Below are positions 15,746-27,397 of a DNA stretch of 29,465 nt, piece after piece. This stretch comes from Acanthamoeba sp. SK_2022b. Taxonomy: Eukaryota; Discosea; Longamoebia; Acanthamoebidae. The stretch covers positions 1 to 29,465 of the forward strand of contig JANDJZ010000502.1 in the NCBI GenBank assembly GCA_027943245.1. Direction: 5' to 3'. The notes beneath the pieces were generated by a model that saw only the letters and a list, made by a program, of their open reading frames with translations, made no database searches and had not been told where the DNA came from. The translations under genes and the position numbers were made by a program. Positions within the stretch are counted from its first letter, which is position 1, and each line of letters opens with the position of its first letter.

Positions 15746-17233
15746 ATGGACACAAGCGCTTTGGCAGGGGAGCACCACATAATGTCGGTGCGACATGGCG
15801 GCGAAGAACACGAAGAGGGGGCCTGGATCACGAAGGACATAGTCGTGCTCCTTCACGGGGTACACCTGCCCTGGCCCAAGCCAAGGCCTTCTTCGCTCTT
15901 TTTAATTCTTTTTTACTATTTTTTATGTCCGATTTTTTAAATCATGAATTATTTTTACATAACGCCGTGTTGCAGCTGGGCATGATTGTGGCGTGGGGCT
16001 TTCTCCTCAACATCGGCTCTGTGATCGGTCGCTACTACAAGAAGCCGCCCCATGACCGTACGCCGTCCTCGCGCATGTAGTGCCATATACGTTACGTCAC
16101 GCTAACCCACGACTTGTGGTCGCACCGGCAGTGTTTGCGCCTCGATGGTTCGAATGGCACGCAACGTTCCAGACCGTGGGCTTCTTTCTCGCACTCGGCT
16201 CCGGCCTGCTCATCATCACCCACCTCTCGTGGAACAAGTTTCCCGGTATACCGCACTCGCGCTCGGCGCGCCCACGGCGCCTTCTCTTCCCTTCCCGACT
16301 CACGTGCCCGTTCCATTCGTCTGTCGACCTGTCTGTCGGTGCAGGAGATCATTTGGGCGGCCTGCATCAGATCATGGGAGTGGCCCTCCTGCTGTGCGCC
16401 GTCGCGCAGCCCATCATCGGCGTCGAGGCCCATCGCGATTTCCTTCGCCTGCGAGTAAACCCCGACCCCCCCCCCAACAGCTTCACAAGCAGCACTTCTC
16501 TCCCCCACCGCTCACATGTGGTGTGTGCGTGCTCGCACTCCAGGGCCCCGGTCGCTTTCACCCGCCGCACCGGTGGCTCGGTCGGTTCTTGATGCTCGCG
16601 TCGGTGCCCACGATGGGCTTTGGGTTCAAGGAGCTGGGCAAGCACATCGTGGAGGTCGACAACGTCGTCTGGTTCGTGTCTCTCTCGATCTCAGTGGCCC
16701 GCCGCACGCCTTCACGAGGCCTGACGCGCAACTCGCACACTCAGGTGGGCGTTCGCGATTCTGGTGGTGCTCGGCACAGTCATCATCAGCTACGGCGAGT
16801 GGTCCCTGAGCGGTCAGGTCAAGCCGCGCCCGTCGGCCAAGGCCGAGTTCGAGCTCACCGACGTGACCGGCAAGTCTGGTTCGCGCAACTCCTCCCCAGT
16901 AGTCTTGTTATGCGCGTGCGCTCTGCCTAGTGACACGGGCGACGTGCAGGCGTCGTGGACGAGGACAACTATGGGACCGATGAAGTGGACGCCGCCGACG
17001 TGGCTCGGAGGGGCAGTGCCTCCGTCAACGGAGCGCAGGAGGTGGAGCAGGAGGACGGGCGCACGATGGTGGACTTTGTCTTTGCGCGGGAGGAGGTGCT
17101 GCGGAGGGAGCGTAAGCGGAGCCAGACCATCCTCATCACCTACTCCGTGCTCTCGCTGGCTGTCGTGGTCTTCATTTGCGGCTACCTGATCAACTCCTAC
17201 CGCAACATGAGCGACATGGAGGACCACGACTGA
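15746..17233 (+). CDS. Cytochrome b561-type transmembrane protein
   Basis: Exons 15746-15859, 15976-16057, 16132-16245, 16345-16454, 16544-16671, 16745-16878 and 16950-17233 give 321 residues. Family members carry two haems and move electrons across membranes, often reducing ascorbate radical or ferric iron. Four histidines sit in four successive helices at regular spacing: H37 (LLHGLGMIVAW), H75 (FEWHATFQ), H111 (GLHQIMGVALL) and H149 (PPHRWLGRF). H37/H111 and H75/H149 fit the two haem pairs. Further hydrophobic helices follow (WAFAILVVLGTVIISY and, near the C-terminus, ILITYSVLSLAVVVFICGYL), with a charged region of about 90 residues between them. No DOMON domain is seen. The first intron is AT-rich. 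AATAAA at 17276 ends the gene. Confidence 0.88.
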
Positions 17234-17275
17234 GCGGCCACGTTCTCTCCCGCTTTGTGTGTCTTGTTTTGTGTG

Positions 17276-17281
17276 AATAAA
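17276..17281 (+). promoter_or_regulatory. AATAAA polyadenylation signal of the b561 gene
   Basis: AATAAA lies 43 bases after the b561 stop codon and 64 bases before the next start codon, so these two genes are packed very tightly. Confidence 0.6.
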
Positions 17282-17344
17282 AAGTTGTCTTTTAATCAAT
17301 TATCTTTTTTTTTCTTTTATCGAATCACTATCGATTCACGCACG

Positions 17345-18226
17345 ATGGAGCATTTGATGCAACAGCTGGCCCAGCACGCGACTTGCGCTGTCTGCGACGT
17401 GAGCAGCAGGGAGAAGGAGCTGAAGAGGTGTGCTGCCTGTCAGACCGTGTGGTACTGTGGCGCCGATCATCAAAAGCAGCACTGGAAGACCCACAAGGCC
17501 GTTTGCAAGCTCATCCCAGAGGCACACCGCAATGTAAGCTCCCCCAACCTGTCCCCCTTCTCGAACTTCAACAGAACATTCGTTCATTCATGTCCCAAAC
17601 TGTAGTGTAGTGTAGATTTTTTGACAAGATCCTCCCCGATCCTAAATGCAGGGCTTTGCGAAGAAGGTTCTGACTGAAGGCAACAACGAACGCTTCCCGA
17701 AGCGCGGCAACACGGTCAAGGTCCACTACACGGGCACTGTACGTCGCTGTGTGATCTTCACTTCTTCGTGGTGACCGGAGTCACACGAGGCCTTGAGTAA
17801 CCATTGCCCTCCCCTCCCATCCCTCTGCGCGGAGCAGCTGCTCAACGACAAGCAATTCGATAGCTCGCGCGACAAGGGCAGGCCGTTCGTGTTTGTGATC
17901 GGCAAGAAGAACGTCATCAAGGGTACGCCCAACGCTCTCTCGTACTCTAGTGAGTGTTACCTTCTTCCCGTGTAACGTTGTCTTGTTTGTAGGTTGGGAC
18001 GAGGGAGTGCTGACGATGAGCGTGGGCGAGCGGTCTCTCTTTGTCATCTCGCCGGAATGGGCCTACGGAGAGAGCGGCATTGAGCCAGTGTACGCCACTC
18101 GCCTCCACTCGCACGCTTGCCCACCTCATCGTGGTATGTCGTGTATTGACTGTGGCCTCGGCACATCACAACAGGATTCCACCCAGCGCGACCCTTGTCT
18201 TCGACGTGGAGCTCTTGGAGGTGTAA
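17345..18226 (+). CDS. MYND zinc finger-FKBP prolyl isomerase fusion
   Basis: Exons 17345-17533, 17652-17738, 17838-17922, 17993-18089 and 18175-18226 join to 169 residues. Residues 14-54 are a MYND finger: C14, C17, C29, C32, Tyr37-C38, H42, H50 and C54. H42 stands where a Cys is usual. Residues about 64-169 are a complete FKBP domain with VHYTGT, KQFDSSRDKGRPFVF, NVIKGWDEGV, the YGESG loop and IPPSATLVFDVELLEV, so the peptidyl-prolyl isomerase pocket (Tyr, Phe-Asp, Phe, Val-Ile, Trp, Tyr, Ile, Phe) looks intact. MYND fingers bind Pro-rich peptides, so the pair could bring the isomerase to partners; that is inference. The fusion is supported by an in-phase intron (phase 0) between the domains. 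AATAAA at 18256 follows. Confidence 0.93.
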
Positions 18227-18255
18227 TACCTTCCGCCTTACGCACAAACAGGTGC

Positions 18256-18261
18256 AATAAA
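18256..18261 (+). promoter_or_regulatory. AATAAA polyadenylation signal of the MYND-FKBP gene
   Basis: AATAAA lies 30 bases after the stop codon at 18226. Confidence 0.6.
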
Positions 18262-18364
18262 CCATAATCACTCTACACGTGGTGGACGTGACGTCGCTCC
18301 CAAGGTTCAACCTTTGGTGGGACCCTCGCTAGGCATCTATTACTCAGGGCAGATTAATGTACAA

Positions 18365-18446
18365 GACGACGTGGCCGAGTGGTTAAGGCGGTAGACTAGA
18401 AATCTACTGGGGTCTCCCCGCGCAGGTTCAAATCCTGCCGTCGTCG
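18365..18446 (+). tRNA. tRNA-Ser(AGA)
   Basis: An 82-base class II tRNA. The acceptor arms GACGACG and CGTCGTC pair with discriminator G. The A box is TGGCCGAGTGG and the B box is GGTTCAAATCC. The anticodon stem GTAGA/TCTAC encloses the loop CTAGAAA with anticodon AGA at 18398-18400, and a long variable arm is present as expected for serine. There is no intron. A TTTT run at 18455-18458 serves as Pol III terminator. Confidence 0.96.
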
Positions 18447-18454
18447 ACCTAACC

Positions 18455-18458
18455 TTTT
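18455..18458 (+). terminator. Pol III terminator of tRNA-Ser
   Basis: A TTTT run lies 9 bases downstream of the tRNA 3' end. Confidence 0.6.
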
Positions 18459-18532
18459 CTCCAGTGGTACGGTTTTACCTGCTGGCTTGTCTTGTTTTGC
18501 CGGACTTGTGGCCAACGGAGACTTGCACCAAC

Positions 18533-20320
18533 ATGTCGGCCTGGCGCGAACGCAGTACCGAAGCACTCAAAGACATCGCTGGTACCGTCACTTGTGTGAA
18601 TAGAAGTGGAGGTGTGATTTTTTCAAATCTCTTCCTGCAGCGGGTTCGGTCCGAGGGCTGGCCCAAGTCGTTGTTGGGCATCCTCTTGACACCATAAAAG
18701 GTCGAACTACCGGCCACCTCGCACCGGGATAGCGCGTTTCTCATCGTCGGTTCGTGCAGTCCGCTTGCAGACGCAGGGAGGAGAGCGGGCATTCAGTGGC
18801 CTCTGGGACTGCTTCTGGAAGACTCTCACCAAGGAGGGGGTGCACGTTCTTCCTCACGACTATGGCCTTGAGGCGACCACCAACCGTGTTGTGATGGCGT
18901 GGGTGCAAACTCGTGTATCGGTCAGGTGTTTGGGCTGTACAAGGGAGCCGCATCGCCCATCACCGGTTGTGCATTCTACTCGGCCACCTTATTCCTGTCC
19001 TATGGGCAGGTGCGTTGAGCTCCTCTTTCATCTCATCCAGCAGTGACATCAGCTGTTCCTCTCTCATCCTTATTCTCTCAAACCTTGTCAACCTCTTGCT
19101 GTTTCTCTCTCTCTCTCTCATTACATGCGTGCTTTCGCCGCGCAGGCCAAGGCGTTGTTTGATGTGGAAAACAAACCCACCATCCTCCGGTACAGCTGCG
19201 ATGTAGTGACCATCGAGCTTCCCTCTCACTTTTACATCCACGGTCATGTGTTCTGACTCGTCGCCGGCAGGCTGATGATGGCGGGCTTCCTCACCGGAGG
19301 CCTGTGCTCGTTCGTGGAAGGGCCCGTGGATCTCATCAAGTGTCGCCTGCAGGCTCAGCACCCCCACCACCTGGCCACCACGCCTGTCCGCGACCTCCCC
19401 TCCCAGGGTGGTCCGTATCGCCAATCCCAACCAGCCCCCCCCCATATTGGGCCATTCCCTGACACCACAGTGCTTGACGGTTTGTGTCTCGGCCGGGTGC
19501 AGTGGTGTACAAGTCGTCGTGGGACTGCGCCAAAAGGATCGTGGCCGAACGTGGGCTGCGCGGGATCTTCCAAGGGCTGGGCGCAACGCTCTGCCGGTGC
19601 GCTCTTCCCCCACCACACTCGGAGTGACACTGCGCGCGCGCGCGCGCGCGTGTGTGTGTTGGCTCATGCTTGCTCGGGGGGTTCTAGAAACGTGCCGGGA
19701 TCGGCTGTCTACTTCACGGCGTATGAATGGCTGCGGCGCTTCTTCTCCCGGTGCCTTCTCTGTTCTTTGTGGCTTTCATCATCATCATCTTCTTCTTCTT
19801 CTTCCCAACCACCCGCGCCTCACTCCGTTTGAACGCGCGTGCCAGGCGGACCGGGAGCCAGGAGCTGTCGGCCGGCAGCGTGATCGCAGCCGGCGGCACG
19901 GCGGGGGTCGTCTTCTGGTTCTCCTGCTACCCCATGGACCTCGTGCGCTTCTCCTCCTCCTCCTCCATCTCCAACTCGGCTCTGCAGAGTGGCTCACTCG
20001 CCAGGTCTTGGGTTTGTTTTTCGATGGCGCCGCACGAATCAGATCAAGTCACGCATTCAAACGGATCACCCCGATCCCACGCAGCGGCGATACCGCGGCG
20101 TGTGGGACTGCGTGCGACAGATCCACGCCACGGAAGGCTCCCGCGGCTTCTGGCGAGGCTTCTCCGCCGTACGGATCCCACCGCCGCCTCTTCTTCTAAC
20201 TCACAAGTGTGGCCGGCTCACGCCCCCCCCCCCTCTGTGCAGTGTGTGGTGCGAGCGTTTCCCGTCAACGCAGCGACGTTCCTCGCCTTTGAGACCTTCC
20301 GAAGCTTCATCAGTGTTTGA
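18533..20320 (+). CDS. Mitochondrial carrier family (SLC25) protein
   Basis: Eleven exons (18533-18581, 18641-18700, 18760-18839, 18926-19009, 19146-19189, 19271-19407, 19503-19596, 19688-19750, 19846-19942, 20043-20168, 20243-20320) join to 303 residues, the usual length. Three carrier signatures mark the three repeats: HPLDTIKVRLQ, GPVDLIKCRLQAQ and YPMDLIKSRIQTD, each followed by a GLYKG, GIFQG or GFWRG type motif. The product should be a six-helix exchanger of the inner mitochondrial membrane. The spacing and the short N-terminus resemble the carnitine/acylcarnitine and basic amino acid branch, but substrate cannot be read with confidence. The exon 6 donor could be 3 bases further on. Exon 1 codes only 16 residues. 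Confidence 0.92.
19632..19656. repeat. (GC)n-(TG)n microsatellite in an intron
   Basis: Alternating purine-pyrimidine run in the carrier intron 19597-19687: about eight GC units followed by TG units. Confidence 0.8.
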
Positions 20321-20514
20321 TCTCTGTTTATATACCTTGCAAAGAGTTTATCTTCACACACCCTGGCTCTCACGTGGCTGTCCCACATCAAGCAAGAACA
20401 AGACTTGGCCTTGGTGTCCCATTGCATGGAGCCATCCACCCTTTTCCGTGCCTTTTCCTTGTTGCTGGAAGAGCTGGCGTGTAAAGATTCAAAAAAAAAA
20501 AAAAATCAAGATAA

Positions 20515-20520
20515 AATAAA
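20515..20520 (+). promoter_or_regulatory. AATAAA signal, probably of the carrier gene
   Basis: AATAAA follows a run of 14 adenines at 20491-20504, 195 bases past the carrier stop and only 26 bases before the NOSIP ATG. If used, it would overlap the NOSIP promoter. Confidence 0.35.
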
Positions 20521-20546
20521 CATTTCTGGTCAGTGGAGGGAACACA

Positions 20547-21848
20547 ATGTCGCGGCATGCAAAGAACAACACAGCCAGTTCGTACTTTACGTACGCCGAA
20601 CGGCAGAAGCTGAAATACGGCACGCAAAAACAGCGCGTGGGCCGTGATTCGCTTCCCAATTTCGACTGGTGCAATCTTACACTCGCAACCGCCGTGCAAC
20701 CTGTCGTCACGTACCCCCCCCCCAACAACATGCTCCCTTTTCTATTTATTGTGTTTTTTTTTTCGAAAAAAATTGTTTTAAATTGGTGCCTGACCTGTTC
20801 ATCATCTTCAGGCCTGAGGGATACGTCTACTCGAAGGAGGCCATCTACGAGAACTTCCTTCAGCAGAAAAAGGAGATCGACCGAAAGACAAAGCTCTGGG
20901 AGGAACAGCAGAAGCGTCTCCTTGTTCGTCTCTCCTCCCCCCTCACTTTGCCAAACGACGACATCGACCATAACCACCCACCCACCCACCACCACGAACA
21001 GAGCGATGCACAGAAGAAGGAGGAGGAGGCCAAGCTGGCCGAGGTCGAGAAGTTCATGAAGAGCGAAAACGCCGTCGCGCTGCCCCTCCCCGAAAAGGGT
21101 ACCCCTCCCGCACACGACGCGCGCGCGCGCGATCGACCACTCACGCACGCACACACGCACACACGCACGCACACACGCACGCACGCACGCACACACGCAC
21201 GCACACAGCAAGCGACACATGGCGACACGGCCGCTGATTGGACGGCGCGTGCGTGCGTGGGGGGGGGGGCAGAGAGGAAGCGGAACACGGAGCTCACGGA
21301 GGAGGAGGAGCTCAAGGCGAGGGTCAAGGAGCACGCCAAGAACCTGCGGGCCTACTGGGTGCCGAGCAAGGCCCCGACGGCGGAGGAGAGCGTGCTGCCC
21401 AAGCCGTCGTCCAAGACCCACGACCCGATGAGCGACCAGCCCGTGCGCCTCAAGGACCTCCTCCCGATCGAGTTCACGCCCGTGCAGAACGTCAACGCGC
21501 GCGACGCCGAGAAGGTCGGCCGGTGGATGTGCCCCGTGTGCTTCACCATCCTCTCCAACCGGTAGGCAGCCACCTTAACAACGTGTGGCGCGCGGGGAGC
21601 GAGTGCTGACGTGGACATGTTGGGGGGGGGGCAGGTTGAAGCTGACGGTGCTGCGGACGAGCGGGAAGGTGATGTGCCACGGGTGCTACGAAAAGTTCGT
21701 GGTGCCCGAGATGAAGGACCCCATCAACGGGAAGCGAGTGCGGGAGAAGGACGTCATCCAACTCAAGAGCCCCGGCACGGGCTTCTCCGCGGGCTCCCAA
21801 TCGGCCACCCTCGTCGCCACCAAGGTCGACACCGCCTTCGTCGGCTGA
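20547..21848 (+). CDS. nosip: NOSIP homologue, U-box/RING-type ubiquitin ligase
   Basis: Exons 20547-20710, 20812-20923, 21002-21098, 21273-21561 and 21635-21848 join to 291 residues (animal NOSIP is about 300). The N-terminus MSRHAKNNTASSYFTYAERQ and the U-box-like NFDWCNLTL, then VVTPEGYVYSKEAIYENFLQ, match NOSIP. A charged coiled-coil (about 60-125) leads to the WVPSKAPTAEE and PMSDQPVRLKDLLPIEFTP block and a C-terminal half ring that ends in DPINGKRVREKDVIQL and GTGF. In animals NOSIP is an E3 ligase tied to spliceosome fractions and nitric oxide synthase; the splicing link is the likelier conserved role here. Two CxxC pairs (C211/C214 and C235/C238) occur in the C-terminal ring. Introns 3 and 4 end with G runs right before CAG. 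Confidence 0.93.
21120..21208. repeat. CA/CGCA microsatellite in NOSIP intron 3
   Basis: A GC/CG run followed by about 70 bases of CACA/CGCA units in the intron 21099-21272. It ends well before the acceptor. Confidence 0.85.
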
Positions 21849-21924
21849 TCGTCGCCCTCTCTCTCCCTCCCTTCCTCTCACCCACTGACTGAACCACGAA
21901 ACGAGATCTGAAATGGAAACAACA

Positions 21925-21982
21925 TGTTTTTGTTTATTTGCTATTTTTTTATTTATTTGCTATTTATTTATTTATTTGCTCT
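21925..21982. repeat. T/A-rich repeat between convergent genes
   Basis: Three copies of a TTTATTTGCT-like unit lie in the 181 bases between the NOSIP stop and the hemerythrin-like stop. On the minus strand they read as AATAAA signals, fitting the 3' end of the hemerythrin-like gene. Confidence 0.6.
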
Positions 21983-22029
21983 CTCTTGTTAACGTCTCGC
22001 GTGTTGTTGAGCGCTCCTCGTAGAGTCTT

Positions 22030-23340
22030 TCACGGCCAGGGCGCGTAGAAGATGGCCTTGTACTCCTTGTAGAGCCCGTCCGTGGCCGCAAACATGGGCA
22101 TGACCACCTGAGGCGGGGTGGTGCACGAACGTGTAGCGGGGGGGGGGGTCACTGGAAAGGTCAAAGGCTGTCGATGGCTGTAGTGATGGGTGGTGGCGGG
22201 CAGTGTACCTTGCGGAGGACCCAGGGGAAGGTGGCGTTGTAGAGGTCGAGCTCCTGCCCGGGCAACTCGGCGATGCAGTCCCTGAACATGAGGAGCCCGT
22301 ACTTGCCCGACGGCAGCTTCTTGTGGTGGTTCTTGATCTCGAGCCCGGTCTCCTTCTGGGCCTCCTCCGACATGAACCGCCGCACGAACGGCACCACCTT
22401 CTCCTCCTCCTCGTTGATGTGCTCCCCGTACTCGCCCAACAGCTCGGCCACTAAGAGCACGCCCCCCCCCCACAACAGTCGCGTAGAGTGAGCGAAGTGG
22501 CAGCAACGTTTGGCGCGCGTGCACGACAAAGAAAGCAGCACGCACCGGCGTCGGTGAACGCCTGGAGGCCCTCCTTGGTGCGGCCCTCGCCTTCGAGCGG
22601 GTCGAGCTTCTCCTTCTTGATGCCGTGCAGCTTGCTCTCTGCACCCAGTCGACGAACGAGAGAGCGTGTGCGTTAGTTGGCGCCGTGTCGTCGTTTTCCG
22701 GTCGTGTTCTCTTTGGTTTGGCGGCGGATGGGAGGTGGGTAACACACCGAGGTCCTTGTGGTCGGAGAGGAGATGGTCGATGAGGGCCTGGCCCTCGTCG
22801 TCCGTGACCACCTTACGCAGGGCGGGGAAGAACAGCTGCTCCTCGATCTCGGCGTGCTGGTCCAGGTTCTCCACGATGAACCTCCAGCCGCGCTCCAGCC
22901 GCTTCACGTCCTCCTCCTATTTCCACGTTACATGCATTATTTATTTGTTTTTGATTTACAAGATAAAAATAGAATAAATACGTATTTAAAAAAAGCAATA
23001 ATAATGGCACACAAAAAGGGTAACGCGGGTGGCGTACGCGGGGACGGAGGGTGCCGTTGTCGTCCTCACAGCGGTCGAGGGCGCGGGCGCACAGCTCGAG
23101 GAAGAGCCTCCGCTCGCGTCTTTGCCAGTGGTGCGACCACTGCCACTGAGGCATCTCATAGCGGTACGGCAGTTCCCCCTCCGTCCCCTCCTCCTCCTTG
23201 GCCTTCTTTTCCTTCTCCTCCTCCTCCTCCTTCTCCTCCTCTTCCTTCTGTTCCTTTTCCTCCTCCTTCTCCTCCTTGACCTCTTCCTTCTCCTCCTTGC
23301 GCTCGAGGTGCTCCTCTTCGTGGTGCTCCGTGTCCGACAT
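22030..23340 (-). CDS. Hemerythrin-like (HHE cation-binding) protein with charged N-terminus
   Basis: Exons 23340-23038, 22916-22748, 22638-22546, 22450-22209 and 22107-22030 join to 294 residues. Residues 1-60 are almost only Glu and Lys. A helical bundle follows with hemerythrin-type metal ligand patterns: FIVENLDQHAEIEEQLFFPAL (H-x3-E), LIDHLLSDHKDL, and later YGEHINEEEEKVVPFV (second H-x3-E) and IKNHHKKLPSG. The C-terminus is FYAPWP. Hemerythrin-like proteins bind a di-iron centre for oxygen or metal sensing; which role applies here is not shown. Intron 1 (23037-22917) is very AT-rich. The ATG is chosen because the frame upstream has no conserved features. Exon phases are all consistent. 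Confidence 0.87.
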
Positions 23341-23662
23341 GATGCTCTCTGTCTCGGCTCCGCTGCTGCTGCTTACGAGGGGGGGGGGATGCGGTGGTCG
23401 TAACTGCCCCCGGTGTTGTGTTTTGGAGAATGACCGACACCAATTAGTGGTTGGCCATTTCGGGATTGGCCCGTTCGTCGGACAGGACCGACCAACCGCA
23501 ACACGGGAGATGCAGCGCACAGGTCGTTGTGTACAGACGCGATGCATGATCATCATCAGCCTCAATAAATAAACAGGGGGGAGGGGGGAGGAAAGTGGCA
23601 GACGGATGTCGTGATCGCGAGGAACGGGTCTGGTGTGTGATCGTGTGGGGGGGGGGGTGTCG
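23341..23662. other. Intergenic: kinase 3' UTR and hemerythrin promoter
   Basis: These 322 bases lie between two minus-strand genes. They hold a G9 run (about 23380-23388), another G-rich run near 23577-23592 and a G10 run close to the kinase stop. No TATA box or gene is evident. Confidence 0.5.
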
Positions 23663-26927
<3,265 letters not shown>

Positions 26928-27397
26928 GTTGAGTATGTGATGGGATAAGTTCAGAAATGTGCTACGGAATTAGGCAAATTCCGACTTGAGGATTCCGAGT
27001 TGGAGAGAAGAGAACAGAGAAAGATAGAGTCCTTGCAGCACGGGGCCACCAGTTAATGGAGGAAAAGGAGGTGGGCGAGGGCAACGGCTTGTCCCTTCCG
27101 AATAATAGTTGCTAAAATGAGAAAATAATAACGCTCACGGAGAGCCGTCCGCAGAAGTTGGCCAACTTTTCTATTTGTAGGGCCTAGGGCACAATGCTAA
27201 CGCCTTTTCTACACTGGTGCACCACCACACTACCACACCTTTGCCCGGGATACCAGTTCAAAAAGGTCCCCAGCCGTAGTCATGGCGGCCGCGGCTTGTG
27301 GTCTGTACCACTTGCTCGATTAGGTTTGCGTGTCTTGTTTAGGCAACTGCTCTTTCTCTACCCGACACGCAAACGGGGCGGTGAGAGTGACCCACAG
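26928..27397. other. Divergent promoter region, kinase and RhoGEF
   Basis: The 470 bases separate the minus-strand kinase start from the plus-strand RhoGEF start used here. An acceptor-like sequence (about 27323-27342, a T-rich stretch ending in TTTAG) and the CAG directly before the ATG at 27398 suggest that one or more upstream RhoGEF exons may lie here. No conserved domain is visible in this part. Confidence 0.5.

Noticed and set aside
20489..21421. 310-codon minus-strand open frame
   Set aside because: Antisense to NOSIP; the low-complexity Leu/Val/Cys-rich product comes from CA/CG repeats and coiled-coil codons read backwards.
27194..27397. Upstream in-frame extension of the RhoGEF as coding
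   Set aside because: Hydrophobic, non-conserved and containing acceptor-like sequences; more likely leader or intron, so the start was placed at 27398.
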